DNA of 33,043 nucleotides, from NCBI GenBank assembly GCA_019058495.1, contig JAHPYV010000007.1, forward strand, positions 1-33,043, in the 5' to 3' direction. The position numbers and the translations under genes were made by a program. The DNA is from Promethearchaeati archaeon. GTDB taxonomy: Archaea; Asgardarchaeota; Atabeyarchaeia; Atabeyarchaeales; Atabeyarchaeaceae. This document shows positions 7,048 through 15,865 of this stretch, piece after piece. The notes beneath the pieces were generated by a model, which worked only from the letters and a program-made list of their open reading frames with translations, ran no database searches and was not told where the DNA came from. Position 1 is the stretch's first letter. Each line of letters starts with the position of its first letter.

Positions 7048-8220
7048 ATGAAGAACAAAGTCGCAGTTGTAGGTTTTGGGATGATCAAGTTCGGGGAACT
7101 TTTCGAGAAGAGTTATGAAGACATGATGAGCGAAGCATATCTGAACGCCCTTAAGAGTGTTGACAACGGAATTGATCAAAAGGAGATCCAAGCCGCATGG
7201 CTCGGAACGTGCATCGGCAGCATAATAAAACGAGAGATTCTAACTGGAGCCTCACTCGCTGAACCACTTTCATTCATGCCGAGACCAGTCTCAAGGCTCG
7301 AGAATGCTTGCGCAACTGGGTCTGATGCCTTCAGAAATGCTTGCTTCGCTGTTGCCTCAGGAGCATACGACGTAGCCTTGGCACTCGGAGCAGAAAAGAT
7401 GCGTGATGTTCCTCCAATCGAGTCTCTTCAAGGAGTCGTCGCAAGGGGCATGCATCCAATCTATGCGAGGGGAATGACCGCACCGGCAGTATTCGCATTC
7501 TATGCAAACAGACATATGCATGATTTCGGAACCACAAAGCAGCAGATGGCTTACGTCGCTGTTAAGAACCACAAGAATGGAGCGCTAGACCCATATTCCC
7601 ACTTCCAGAGACCCATTAAACTCGAGGATGCTCTAAAAGCGCCAATGGTCTGCTCCCCACTTGGTCTCTTTGACTGCTGCCCCGTAACCGATGGGGCTGC
7701 TGCAGTAATAATCACACGTGCAGAACTCGCTAAGAAGTACACAGACACACCGATCTACGTTGCAGGATTAGGCCTAGCCACAGACACATTCAACTTGGCT
7801 TCAAAACCAGACTTCACCACGTTCTACGCAACGGTTGAAGCCGGTAAAGAAGCCTACAAAATGGCTGGCATTGGACCTGACGACATAGATTTAGCTGAGG
7901 TGCATGACTGTTTCACAATAACGGAGATCTTAGACACAGAGGATCTGGGGTTCTGCAAGAAAGGGGAAGGAGGAAAATTCATAGAACAGGGCAACACGGA
8001 GATAGGCGGTAAGATCCCGATAAATCCAAGTGGCGGCTTGAAGAGTAAGGGGCACCCTATAGGCGCAACAGGGGTTGCCCAGATATGCGAAATATCATGG
8101 CACCTGAGAAATGAAGCAGACAAGAGACAGGTTAGTGGCGCCGAAATTGGGTTAACACACAACTTAGGTGGCACAGGCTCGGTAGCGAGTGTTACAATAC
8201 TATCTAACAAACAGCTGTAG
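7048..8220 (+). CDS. Thiolase-family acyltransferase (acetyl-CoA acetyltransferase / SCP-x type)
   Basis: The 390-residue thiolase has the catalytic nucleophile Cys88 in ENACATGS, His286 in EVHDCFTITEI, and the general-base loop GGLKSKGHPIGATG with His336. The last motif is HNLGGTG rather than the CxGGG of biosynthetic thiolases, as in archaeal and SCP-x-type enzymes. The active site thus looks intact, unlike that of the synthase-like partner upstream. It probably condenses or cleaves acyl-CoA with acetyl-CoA. A GGGGTGTGA ribosome site precedes the ATG by about eight nt, and the gap from the DUF35 gene is 46 nt. It may supply acetoacetyl-CoA, or be the catalytic subunit of a different ketoacyl-CoA reaction. 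Confidence 0.88.
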   Translation: MKNKVAVVGFGMIKFGELFEKSYEDMMSEAYLNALKSVDNGIDQKEIQAAWLGTCIGSIIKREILTGASLAEPLSFMPRPVSRLENACATGSDAFRNACFAVASGAYDVALALGAEKMRDVPPIESLQGVVARGMHPIYARGMTAPAVFAFYANRHMHDFGTTKQQMAYVAVKNHKNGALDPYSHFQRPIKLEDALKAPMVCSPLGLFDCCPVTDGAAAVIITRAELAKKYTDTPIYVAGLGLATDTFNLASKPDFTTFYATVEAGKEAYKMAGIGPDDIDLAEVHDCFTITEILDTEDLGFCKKGEGGKFIEQGNTEIGGKIPINPSGGLKSKGHPIGATGVAQICEISWHLRNEADKRQVSGAEIGLTHNLGGTGSVASVTILSNKQL

Positions 8221-8252
8221 ACTAATCTGTGATTCATCAACCATCCTAATTC

Positions 8253-8259
8253 TTTTTTT
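8253..8259 (+). terminator. U-tract terminator after the thiolase gene
   Basis: A run of seven T begins 33 nt after the thiolase stop, before the convergent ligase gene. Archaeal termination commonly uses such T-tracts without a strong hairpin. Confidence 0.5.
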
Positions 8260-8370
8260 GACCTTCTATATTCTTTCTTTCCGAAAAATGGAATTCGCTC
8301 TGAGTCTCTGAGCCAAATGATGGAGTAGGTCTTCAATTAAGCAGATGAGTTTTTGCTTCTCTCGTTTTTC

Positions 8371-10041
8371 CTATTTTGAGCTTTTGGACTTTTCTTCCTC
8401 TCTAAGGGAGACCTTCACAACTTTGCCTATAAGCGTCAGGGGCAGCTCCTTTCTAAACTCTATGATCTTTGGAACCTTGTATGGTGCAATCTTGTCCTTT
8501 ACAAACTGCGCGATTTCTTGTTTTAGTTTCTCGCTTTGTTCGTAACCTTGTTTCAGAACGACATACGCCTTTATTCTCTCGCTTCCTGGACGTTCAGCGT
8601 CTGGAAGTCCAACTGTTGCAGCCATCATCACTGCAGGGTGTTCACATAATAGATCGTCAACTTCTCTGGGGTACACCTTCAGTCCGCCAACGTTAATCAT
8701 GTCCTTTGTTCTGTCGACAATGTAGATGTAACCCTCTTCATCCATCCTTGCTACATCACCTGTGCGGACCCAGCCGTCGCCAATCAGTGATGCTTTAGTT
8801 TCCTCGGGCCTATTCCAATACCCCTTGAACACTTGTGGTCCTCGAACTAGAAGGTCACCAGATTCCCCCAGTGGAACTTCTTTGTCCTTTGTACCAATTT
8901 CAACGATCTTCACTTCGGTGCTCGAAAATGGCATTCCAACTGAGCCAACCTTCCTTGGATGCTCAAGGGGATTTCCAGTAACGAGCGGGGAGCACTCCGT
9001 TAAACCATACAGTTCAATAACCCGTTTTCTGGTTGCTTTCTCGAATTCCTTTATGACTTCCGCCGGAAACGGAGCCGCCGCGCTTATGAAGTATTTGACC
9101 GAACTGAAGTCGCACTTCTTGAAATCAGGGTGCCGAAGCATCAGCATATACAGAGTACTTACGTTGGCGAGTACCGTCGGCTTCTGCTCGTTGACGAGTT
9201 GGAAAATCAAGGGTAGATCCCTAGGGTTAACAACTAGTGCTTGCTGACAGGCCAATTGCACCGCGGCAGTGCATGTCAATGTACCAGCTATGTGGAAGAA
9301 CGGGAAACCGGAAACCACTGATTCTTTTCCTTTTTCCCAACCAAGCCATGTGGCGGTTTGGTTCATGTTTGACAAATGATTGTAGTGTGTTATCAGAGCG
9401 CCTTTGGGTAGACCCGTTGTTCCACCTGTATACATAAGAAAAGCGGGTGTTTCCTTCAAGTCAACCTGAATATCAGGCGGGTTTGGCTTATACTCGGTGA
9501 TGAGCTTAACAAAGTGGATCGCACTTGGTATCTCCTTGGGTTTTGCTAATGATCCCTCCGGGAAGTCACTCAGTCCTGCTGAAATGATGTGTTCAAGCTT
9601 GGTCTCAGGTTTGAGGGCGTTAACCATCTTCACATACATTTCCGCTGACACGATAACTCTCGCGCCAGAATCTTTGAGTTGATGTTTCAGATCCCACTCT
9701 TTCATCATGGGGCTTACACACATGACTACAGCGCCAGCTTTCCATGCTCCCCACATTGTGATTGGGTAGTGTGGAAGGTTAGGCATGTGCAGTCCAATGA
9801 TGTCACCTTTCCTTACGCCCATAGCTACGAAAGCAGTGGCGAGTCTGTCGGCGTAGTCCTTGAACTCTCGGAACGTTATCTTCCTTTTGTAGAATACGAG
9901 AGCGGTTTTGTCTGGAAATTCTTTTGCTATATCGTCAAGGATTTTGTGCAATGGTGTTTTTGGTTCAGGTAACTTGGCGGGAACATGTTTATCATAATTC
10001 TTCAGCCAGATTTTAGACTCGTATGGAGACTTCTTACTCAA
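8371..10041 (-). CDS. Long/medium-chain acyl-CoA ligase (AMP-forming, ANL superfamily)
   Basis: The enzyme activates a carboxylic acid to acyl-AMP and then acyl-CoA. Visible motifs in order: P-loop YTGGTTGLPKG (about residues 204-214), FFHIAGT, ELYGLTECSPL, the hinge region TGDVARMDEEGYIYIVDRTKD, GGLKVYPREVD, and a C-terminal Lys in LTLIGKVVK. The length (556 aa) is normal for the family. TTG at 10041 was chosen because GGAGGAGAGG lies 5-10 nt before it; the upstream ATG at 10077 has no such site. It is convergent with the thiolase gene and probably feeds acyl-CoA to the cluster. Chain length or aromatic preference cannot be read from sequence alone. It shares a divergent promoter region with the TPR gene. 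Confidence 0.88.
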   Translation of the reverse strand: MSKKSPYESKIWLKNYDKHVPAKLPEPKTPLHKILDDIAKEFPDKTALVFYKRKITFREFKDYADRLATAFVAMGVRKGDIIGLHMPNLPHYPITMWGAWKAGAVVMCVSPMMKEWDLKHQLKDSGARVIVSAEMYVKMVNALKPETKLEHIISAGLSDFPEGSLAKPKEIPSAIHFVKLITEYKPNPPDIQVDLKETPAFLMYTGGTTGLPKGALITHYNHLSNMNQTATWLGWEKGKESVVSGFPFFHIAGTLTCTAAVQLACQQALVVNPRDLPLIFQLVNEQKPTVLANVSTLYMLMLRHPDFKKCDFSSVKYFISAAAPFPAEVIKEFEKATRKRVIELYGLTECSPLVTGNPLEHPRKVGSVGMPFSSTEVKIVEIGTKDKEVPLGESGDLLVRGPQVFKGYWNRPEETKASLIGDGWVRTGDVARMDEEGYIYIVDRTKDMINVGGLKVYPREVDDLLCEHPAVMMAATVGLPDAERPGSERIKAYVVLKQGYEQSEKLKQEIAQFVKDKIAPYKVPKIIEFRKELPLTLIGKVVKVSLREEEKSKSSK

Positions 10042-10099
10042 ATTGCGCCTCTCCTCCTGAATGTGATGTATTACCATGACCTAGTATTTTACCTTTGGG

Positions 10100-10117
10100 T
10101 TTTCTATTCATAGAAAA
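10100..10117. promoter_or_regulatory. Perfect inverted repeat in a divergent promoter region
   Basis: TTTTCTAT-TC-ATAGAAAA is a perfect inverted repeat (8-bp arms, 2-nt centre). It lies 58 nt before the start of the acyl-CoA ligase and 68 nt before that of the TPR gene. The size and symmetry suit a dimeric regulator binding both promoters; the regulator is unknown. Confidence 0.5.
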
Positions 10118-10185
10118 TGGGAAACAGTTATGTGTCACATTAGTATTGGGTATTTAGCGGGAACTGATTAGGAGGAAAATCTGAT

Positions 10186-11238
10186 TTGGGTGAAGACGTC
10201 GAGAAACTAAAAGCTGAAGCCGAGAAATACCGTTCAATGAAAGTAAAACACGCAGCAGCCCAGAAACTTTTCGAAGCGGCATCATTATTACATGAGAAAA
10301 ACGAAGAAGCTGAAGCCCTCAAACTACTTCTTGAAGCGATAATGCTCGCTGAGGAAGTGAAAAGCCAAGCAATGGAGGATTTCTTCGAAGAGGCTGCCGC
10401 AAAACTCGACGATATGAAACAACCCAAGTTGGCTGCAGAGAACTATATCAAAACCGCGAGAATTCACACGAACAGGAAAGATCATAAGAGAGCCATCGCA
10501 CTTTTCCTCAAGGCTGAGGAGGCATATAAGAAAGCAAACCTGCCTGCAAACGCTGCAGGCTGCTTCAGATCAGTGAGCGAGGAATATGAGAGCCTAGGTG
10601 AACCTGTATTGGCGGCGCAGTACATTGAGAAGGAAGCTGACATAAGGCTTCAGTTGAAGGACACAAATGGAACAATAGGAGATCTTAACGACGCAAGAGG
10701 ACTCTATGCGAAGATTGGACGGTTCGATGAGTCAGCACGATGTCTCAAGAGAATTGGAGATCTCTTCGCTCAAACAGAAGATAGGAAGCAAGCTGAAGAA
10801 TACTATCTTCTTGCTGCTGAAGACTTGCAGCGAGCAGCAGAAGAAAGTACCAAGGTGGACGATAGTAGTCCGGCAATTGGCTTTCTGCTGTCGGCCGCTT
10901 CGATATATCAAAAAGGCGGAAGATTCAAAGAGGCAGCTGGTTGCCATCTGCGTTTAGCAGAGTCGTACGTGAAGAGTGAAGATGCAAGCGAAGCATCTGA
11001 AAACTACAGGAAAGCGGTAATAGAGCACCTACTCGAAGAGGACCTAAGAACTGCCAAAACCATAATAGATGGTATCAGAGATGAAAAAGTGAGAAGCACA
11101 CCCGCTTTCAAACAGTCTCAAAGCATAGTAGAGATCTTTGAGAAGGGTGACGAAGCGAGAATGAATAGCGCGCTAAAAGAGATCAATGATTTTAGCTGGG
11201 TTCGACTATCCCTTGCATTTGGGAGATTCATGAAATGA
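10186..11238 (+). CDS. TPR/SNAP-like helical repeat protein
   Basis: The 350-residue protein consists of helix pairs of about 40 residues, each with an A-x-x-Y/F or AA-x-x-Y pattern (AAENYIKTARIH, AAGCFRSVSEEYE, AAGCHLRLAESYV). There is no signal peptide or membrane helix. The long repeats, with patterns such as KDHKRAIALFLKAEEAYKK and many ARC/AGC turns, resemble the helical solenoid of alpha-SNAP more than short canonical TPRs; that similarity is impression-level. It probably binds proteins in the cytoplasm. The start is TTG with AGGAGG ten nt upstream. It is transcribed divergently from the acyl-CoA ligase and convergently to the KaiC-like gene. Confidence 0.75.
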   Translation: MGEDVEKLKAEAEKYRSMKVKHAAAQKLFEAASLLHEKNEEAEALKLLLEAIMLAEEVKSQAMEDFFEEAAAKLDDMKQPKLAAENYIKTARIHTNRKDHKRAIALFLKAEEAYKKANLPANAAGCFRSVSEEYESLGEPVLAAQYIEKEADIRLQLKDTNGTIGDLNDARGLYAKIGRFDESARCLKRIGDLFAQTEDRKQAEEYYLLAAEDLQRAAEESTKVDDSSPAIGFLLSAASIYQKGGRFKEAAGCHLRLAESYVKSEDASEASENYRKAVIEHLLEEDLRTAKTIIDGIRDEKVRSTPAFKQSQSIVEIFEKGDEARMNSALKEINDFSWVRLSLAFGRFMK

Positions 11239-11383
11239 GATAAGCGCGAACAAGAATCACCTTCCACGGAAAGTGATTAAGGCATCCACTATCAAAGTCT
11301 GAAAAGACGAGAAAAGTTCTGAGCATTCCATGATCTTCAAGAAACGGAGTCAGAAGAAGGAGTGACCTCCCCCTCTTCCGCTT

Positions 11384-12106
11384 CTATTCTGAGCGAGGAA
11401 TTACTTCAATTCCGTTGTCCGTAATCTTGAGTTCGTGAACTTCCTTGCTGTTAGCGGTTCCTCTCATTTTGACAATCGAGAAAGTTCTCTCAAACCTGCC
11501 ATCGGTTAGGGTGTTCTCCAATAGGTAGACCCCGTCTGCTATGAATTCTTCGATGCCGAATCTCCCGAGTCTACCGGGGATATTGACCTCTGAAACGACA
11601 AGGCTGGTACACTCTAATTCAGCAAGAAGTGAACCAAGCTGGGATATCGCCCGTCTTATCTCTGATTCAGATTCCAATCGGAGTGCAAGTCCTGGTATCG
11701 AATCAATTACAGCCCTTTTCGCTCCGATCTCATTGACAGCTTCATAGATCTTCAAGAGCAAGCTGTTTGTATCATAGTAGCTTATCTTGTACATCTCAGA
11801 TGAAGGGATCCTTGCTTTTGGAGAAGCTGCGTCGATTATTGCAAGTTTTTTCTGGTCTTCAAGTTCCTTGAGATCCCAACCAAAGCGCAGCATGTTTTGA
11901 CGAATGCTCTTGGGCCTTTCTTCAGTTGTGATCATGAGTCCTGGCTCGTTGTAATGCTTAGCTCCATAATACAGAAACTGGGTTGATAGAATACTTTTAC
12001 CAGTGCCACATCCACCTGCGACTAGGATTATTCTGCCTTTTGGTATACCCCCTTCGATCAAGGCATCGAGTGACTCTATTCCAGTCTTAACTCTCTCAAA
12101 TGACAT
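11384..12106 (-). CDS. KaiC-like RecA-superfamily ATPase (single domain)
   Basis: The 240-residue protein has a single RecA/KaiC domain: start motif VKTGIESLDALIEGGIPKG, Walker A GGCGTGKS (residues 31-38), the Glu-Glu pair in TTEERP, Walker B RAVIDSIP, and a C-terminal KMRGT typical of KaiC-family proteins. Bacterial clock KaiC has two such domains; single-domain archaeal homologues are numerous and are linked to signalling and motility rather than to a proven clock. No KaiA or KaiB homologue is near. The start is ATG with GGGGATAG eight nt upstream. The stop converges with the TPR gene. Confidence 0.88.
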   Translation of the reverse strand: MSFERVKTGIESLDALIEGGIPKGRIILVAGGCGTGKSILSTQFLYYGAKHYNEPGLMITTEERPKSIRQNMLRFGWDLKELEDQKKLAIIDAASPKARIPSSEMYKISYYDTNSLLLKIYEAVNEIGAKRAVIDSIPGLALRLESESEIRRAISQLGSLLAELECTSLVVSEVNIPGRLGRFGIEEFIADGVYLLENTLTDGRFERTFSIVKMRGTANSKEVHELKITDNGIEVIPRSE

Positions 12107-12284
12107 TGAACTATCCCCTGAATACTAGATATCAGTGAGTCGGGTGTACGATTTTCCGATCAATGTAAATTCTTGGTAGAATGCCTAAATAAGAATTGTT
12201 GTCAGGTTGCGACCTTCGCAGACAAGTGATGCAAAACAAGTAATTGAAGTATCGGAGGCGCACTAGGTCTATTTGCGCTCACAT

Positions 12285-12662
12285 TCATTTGTCTGCGTCC
12301 TGCTTCAGTTTATCGGTGAGATCGATTTCTTCCGCGCCTCTACGTTTGATCACGATCTTCGGTTCTATGCCTTTGATCCGTCTTTCCAATGCTTCTATAT
12401 CAATTGCCTCAAGTCTGTATTTCAGCTGTTGGTTTAGAGCCAGTTTTATGATTAAATTCTCGATTTCCTCAGCCGTGGGCTCATCCCTTTTCCTTAACTC
12501 TTCTAGATACTGGAAGGCAGCAGGCTCCAAGGCGACTGTGAGTATCTTTTTCTTGGTTTCCCCAGTCTTCTTTTTGTCTTGCTCCAGTTTTCGCTTTAGG
12601 TCCATTTGCCTGCGTAGCTCTTCCATTTTCCTCATTTTTATTCTTTCCAGTTCATCCACCAT
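12285..12662 (-). CDS. PDCD5-like DNA-binding protein (probable)
   Basis: The start at 12662 gives MVDELERIKMRKMEELRRQ, the usual opening of archaeal PDCD5/TFAR19 proteins, and GAGGGTG lies eight nt upstream. An in-frame ATG at 12692 adds ten residues without a clear site. A basic coiled helix follows, then a small helical bundle (ILTVALEPAAFQYLEELRKR, EEIENLIIKLALN) and a basic IVIKRRG near the end. The central helices match PDCD5 in pattern but are divergent, so it may be a distant relative. PDCD5 proteins bind DNA; their archaeal role is unclear. It lies on the same strand as tldD-tldE, 222 nt downstream of tldE. Confidence 0.5.
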   Translation of the reverse strand: MVDELERIKMRKMEELRRQMDLKRKLEQDKKKTGETKKKILTVALEPAAFQYLEELRKRDEPTAEEIENLIIKLALNQQLKYRLEAIDIEALERRIKGIEPKIVIKRRGAEEIDLTDKLKQDADK

Positions 12663-12884
12663 GCGCTGTGCACCCTCTAGGCTAGAGACCATGTCTTTGC
12701 AAGAATAGCTTGGTTCCCCCTTTTGAGGAACTTGCTGGAGATCAAGATAGAACCTTGCCGATTCTAAGCATCTCAGTTGGCAACAGCAAGGTAGTTCATG
12801 TGCGTGGCAGAACCATGATGCATCAGCGTGGATTTAAGTTTTGTTACGAGAAGGTATCATTCAGTGCTGTCAATTTGAGTCAGG

Positions 12885-14252
12885 TCATGTTCCTCCCGAG
12901 ACCATTGCCCCTCTTATTCTTATGCTGGGAGTGATTACACCTGAAATCTGTCTTGAATCATTGCCGATGGCTTCAACTTCGGTAAATAGATCTAGCAGGT
13001 TTATTCCAACCGATGCTTGCTTCAAGGGGTATGATAGGTCCCCATTCTCGATTTTGAATCCTGCAGTCACTTGGGCACTGAGTTCACCTGTCGCAAGATT
13101 GGGTCTGTCCGCAGTATATGATACGAGTATCCCTTCATTGACCTCCGACAATAGTTCCTGCAAATTACCTTTTCCAGGCATGAGTATAAGGTTAGTGTGT
13201 CCAATGCTAGGGGATGCCTTATAGTCCCACCCTCCTCCTCTGACTGCATTTCCTGTATTTCTGACCCCTTCCTTCTTTGCAGTGTATGAGTAGTGAAGGT
13301 GCGATTTCAGTATTCCTTTCTCTATGATCATGGTTTTGGTTTTGGGTGCGCCTTCTGCATCGAACTTTGATGTAGCGATTCCATTCGCGAGGGTTCCGTC
13401 ATCTATGACTGTTATCCCTTTGTCACCTATGACTTCGCCAAGTTTGCCTGTCAGGTAGCTTCTCTTTTTCTGGATGTTTTCAGCACTGGAAGCGCCTGCT
13501 ATGCCGCTCGATAGTATGCTCGCCATCACCCTTGGGGCGAAGACTACAGGTAGCTTACCTGAACCGATTTTCTTTGCCCCCAGTGATCTAATTGACTCTG
13601 TTGCAGCCTCTTCCCCGATCCAGCTAAAATCCACTTCCCTGATGCTCCTAGCTTCTTTGAACTCAAATCCCGTAGCCATTTCATCCACGGCTTTGGAAAC
13701 CACGCTCGCCGATCCGCTTACGAACGTTTCCTTTTCGGTTGCCGAAATACCCAGAGTATTGATTATGGCGACTTCTGCAGATATCAAATCAACCGAAACA
13801 TTTATTGAATAGACCCTTGGATCGACATGAGCCGAACTCTCAACCTGCATGGCCAGGTCGACAGCCTCTTCCACCTCAATGGAAGATATCCGCTTATCTA
13901 TCGACTTTATAATGCTCGGATAATTCTCATCCTCGGGCAATGACTGAAAATCTGGATCTGGAGTCATTATTCTAGCAAGAGTTATTGACTCATTGATCAC
14001 ATCTTGGACATCTTTTTCGTCTAGCGAGTTTGAATGTGAGAATCCAACAGACTTGCCTATCACTGAGCGCGCGGAAAAACCCATGTCAAAGAGCCTTTCA
14101 CCCTTCTTAACAGATCCTTTCTCAACTTCAGCTGACGTTACAGTTTCTTTGGACAGAAATATCTCAAGCTGGTCGCATTTGCCCTTATCAGCTTTCCTGA
14201 AAAGTCTCTCAGCGAGATCGAGTAAATCAACGTTCAAGCCATCACTAGGCAT
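12885..14252 (-). CDS. tldE: TldE/PmbA-family metalloprotease-related subunit
   Basis: The 455-residue protein has the TldD/PmbA architecture: an N-terminal domain with EVEKGSVKKGERLFD and GFSARSVIGKSVGFSHSN, and a C-terminal barrel with PVVFAPRVMASILSS, ITVIDDGTLANGIATSKFDAEGAP, RNTGNAVRGGG, and the end GVITPSIRIRGAMVSGG. It has no HExxxH at the position where TldD carries it, as expected for the non-catalytic TldE partner. TldD and TldE together form a heterodimeric protease that degrades unfolded peptides and, in bacteria, processes microcin B17 and CcdA. The start ATG lies ten nt after the tldD stop, and GAGGTGA overlaps that stop, so translation is coupled. Confidence 0.92.
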   Translation of the reverse strand: MPSDGLNVDLLDLAERLFRKADKGKCDQLEIFLSKETVTSAEVEKGSVKKGERLFDMGFSARSVIGKSVGFSHSNSLDEKDVQDVINESITLARIMTPDPDFQSLPEDENYPSIIKSIDKRISSIEVEEAVDLAMQVESSAHVDPRVYSINVSVDLISAEVAIINTLGISATEKETFVSGSASVVSKAVDEMATGFEFKEARSIREVDFSWIGEEAATESIRSLGAKKIGSGKLPVVFAPRVMASILSSGIAGASSAENIQKKRSYLTGKLGEVIGDKGITVIDDGTLANGIATSKFDAEGAPKTKTMIIEKGILKSHLHYSYTAKKEGVRNTGNAVRGGGWDYKASPSIGHTNLILMPGKGNLQELLSEVNEGILVSYTADRPNLATGELSAQVTAGFKIENGDLSYPLKQASVGINLLDLFTEVEAIGNDSRQISGVITPSIRIRGAMVSGGT

Positions 14253-14262
14253 GGGCCCTAGT

Positions 14263-15657
14263 TCACCTCATTCCGCCAATGACTACGTTAGCTACACGAA
14301 TATGTGGACCGCCAGTGCTGACAGGAACCGATTGCCCGGACTTACCGCATACCCCTGGCTCAAAACTTACGTCTTTTCCTACGGCTTCGACATTATTCAA
14401 CGCCTCGAGGATCAAGCCACTGAGGGCTGTGTCTCGAACTAACCCCTTCGGTTCCCCATCCTCAATAAGATGCGCATACTCGCACTTGAATGTGAACTGC
14501 CCGTTGGCTGGGATCACGTAACCGTATTCGCTGCCTACAGCATAGATACCATGTTTCACCCCTTCGAAAACCTCGTCAGGCTTGCAGCCTCCAGCGGCGA
14601 TGTAGGTATTTGACATCCTAATTATGGGGGTAGACGAGTAGTCTTGTGCGCGTGCTGCTCCATTTGTATCTACATTCATCCTGCTAGCCGTTTCAATTGA
14701 ATGAAGATAACCCTTGAGCACACCCTTCTCAATCAGCACTCGAGGACGAGTGGGAATACCCTCGTCATCATACTTGAATGATCCGTAGAGACCTTCGAGT
14801 GTAGGGTCGTCTATGGCTGTAACAGATTCGTTTCCCATTTTATTCCCGATTTTCCCTTCAACAATAGATGAACCTGCAAGAACTTTATCAGCTTCACATG
14901 CGTGTCCAAACGCTTCATGGATGAAGACACCGACGAGTCTAGGATCCATAACAACGGTGAATTTACCTGAAGGCGCCGGTTCCGCGTCTAGAAGTTTCAC
15001 TGCTCTCTCAGCCGCTGTTTGCCCCAACATATGAGCAGCTTCGCTTTGTAGGATCTCGTACCCACCAGTTCCTCCCACAACTTCAGATCCTCTTTCTCTA
15101 ACCCCGTTGTCAACTACGTATACGCTTGTTCCAGCTCTCATCCTTGAGAGCTCCTTTTTCACATGGGCACCAAATGAGTTGATGATTGTAACGTGGCCTA
15201 TCGTCTCCCCTAGAAAGGAATTGACATTGACCACCTTTGAGCTGAAGGATGTTGCCTGCTTGTTTAGTTCGAGAACAAACTTTACTTTGTCAGTCATAGG
15301 TATGTCTTGAGGTTTGATTTTGATGAGAACATCACTCACGCCTTCAGTGCCTGCAATGGTTCTTAGCTTAAATCTTTCCTTCGTGGTTTCGCTTGCCTTT
15401 TTTGCTATTTTGATCGCTGACTTCACCGTATCTTCGACGAGAGACCCTCTTAGAACTGTTGTTGCACTAAAGCCCCAGGCGCCGTCCAGAAATGCTCTTA
15501 CCCCCAACCCAGCATTTAGCGCCCCTGCTACCTCCCTGGGCCCCCCATCAACTACTAGGACGCCCGTGCCCCTGGTCCTTTCAAACCTAGCTTCAACAAA
15601 CTCGGCCCCCAGTTTCCCAACTCCCCTTTCTACAGACTTTGAGATTAGATCATCCAT
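14263..15657 (-). CDS. tldD: TldD family zinc metalloprotease
   Basis: The 464-residue protein is the catalytic half of the TldD/TldE protease. The zinc-binding motif HEAFGH (His247, Glu248, His252) is followed by ACEAD, in the segment LVGVFIHEAFGHACEAD. Other family marks are LRGSLVEDTVK in the N-terminal domain, ITVIDDPTLEGLYGSF-like residues (here VTAIDDPTLEGLYGSF), and NTYIAAGGC before the C-terminal strands. The length matches the family. It is the first gene of a tldD-tldE pair with a 10-nt gap. A TATA-like sequence (CATAAATAA on the minus strand, near 15770) lies about 110 nt upstream of the start. No modified-peptide substrate gene is recognisable nearby. Confidence 0.93.
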   Translation of the reverse strand: MDDLISKSVERGVGKLGAEFVEARFERTRGTGVLVVDGGPREVAGALNAGLGVRAFLDGAWGFSATTVLRGSLVEDTVKSAIKIAKKASETTKERFKLRTIAGTEGVSDVLIKIKPQDIPMTDKVKFVLELNKQATSFSSKVVNVNSFLGETIGHVTIINSFGAHVKKELSRMRAGTSVYVVDNGVRERGSEVVGGTGGYEILQSEAAHMLGQTAAERAVKLLDAEPAPSGKFTVVMDPRLVGVFIHEAFGHACEADKVLAGSSIVEGKIGNKMGNESVTAIDDPTLEGLYGSFKYDDEGIPTRPRVLIEKGVLKGYLHSIETASRMNVDTNGAARAQDYSSTPIIRMSNTYIAAGGCKPDEVFEGVKHGIYAVGSEYGYVIPANGQFTFKCEYAHLIEDGEPKGLVRDTALSGLILEALNNVEAVGKDVSFEPGVCGKSGQSVPVSTGGPHIRVANVVIGGMR

Positions 15658-15865
15658 TCATTTTCTACCTCGAGTGAGCAACCAAACCATGATATCAGCG
15701 CAAAACGAGCAGAAATTCCCGCTTGTTATCTTCGATTGTGACAAGAACTTCCTTAGTAACGGTAGTTATTTATGCATGTTGCTGTCAGATTAATTGACAG
15801 GTGAATGTGAGAGAGGAGAAAGAATAGAACCCTGTCAATCTAGGATGGGAGAGGCGATGTAAACG

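Noticed and set aside
7854-8336. A 160-codon minus-strand ORF.
   Set aside because: It overlaps the conserved C-terminus of the thiolase in antisense.
12244-12708. A 154-codon plus-strand ORF.
   Set aside because: It is the Ser-rich antisense shadow of the PDCD5-like gene, a typical artefact opposite Lys/Glu-rich coding.
15314-15793. A 159-codon plus-strand ORF.
   Set aside because: It is antisense to tldD over most of its length and has no recognisable domain or ribosome site.
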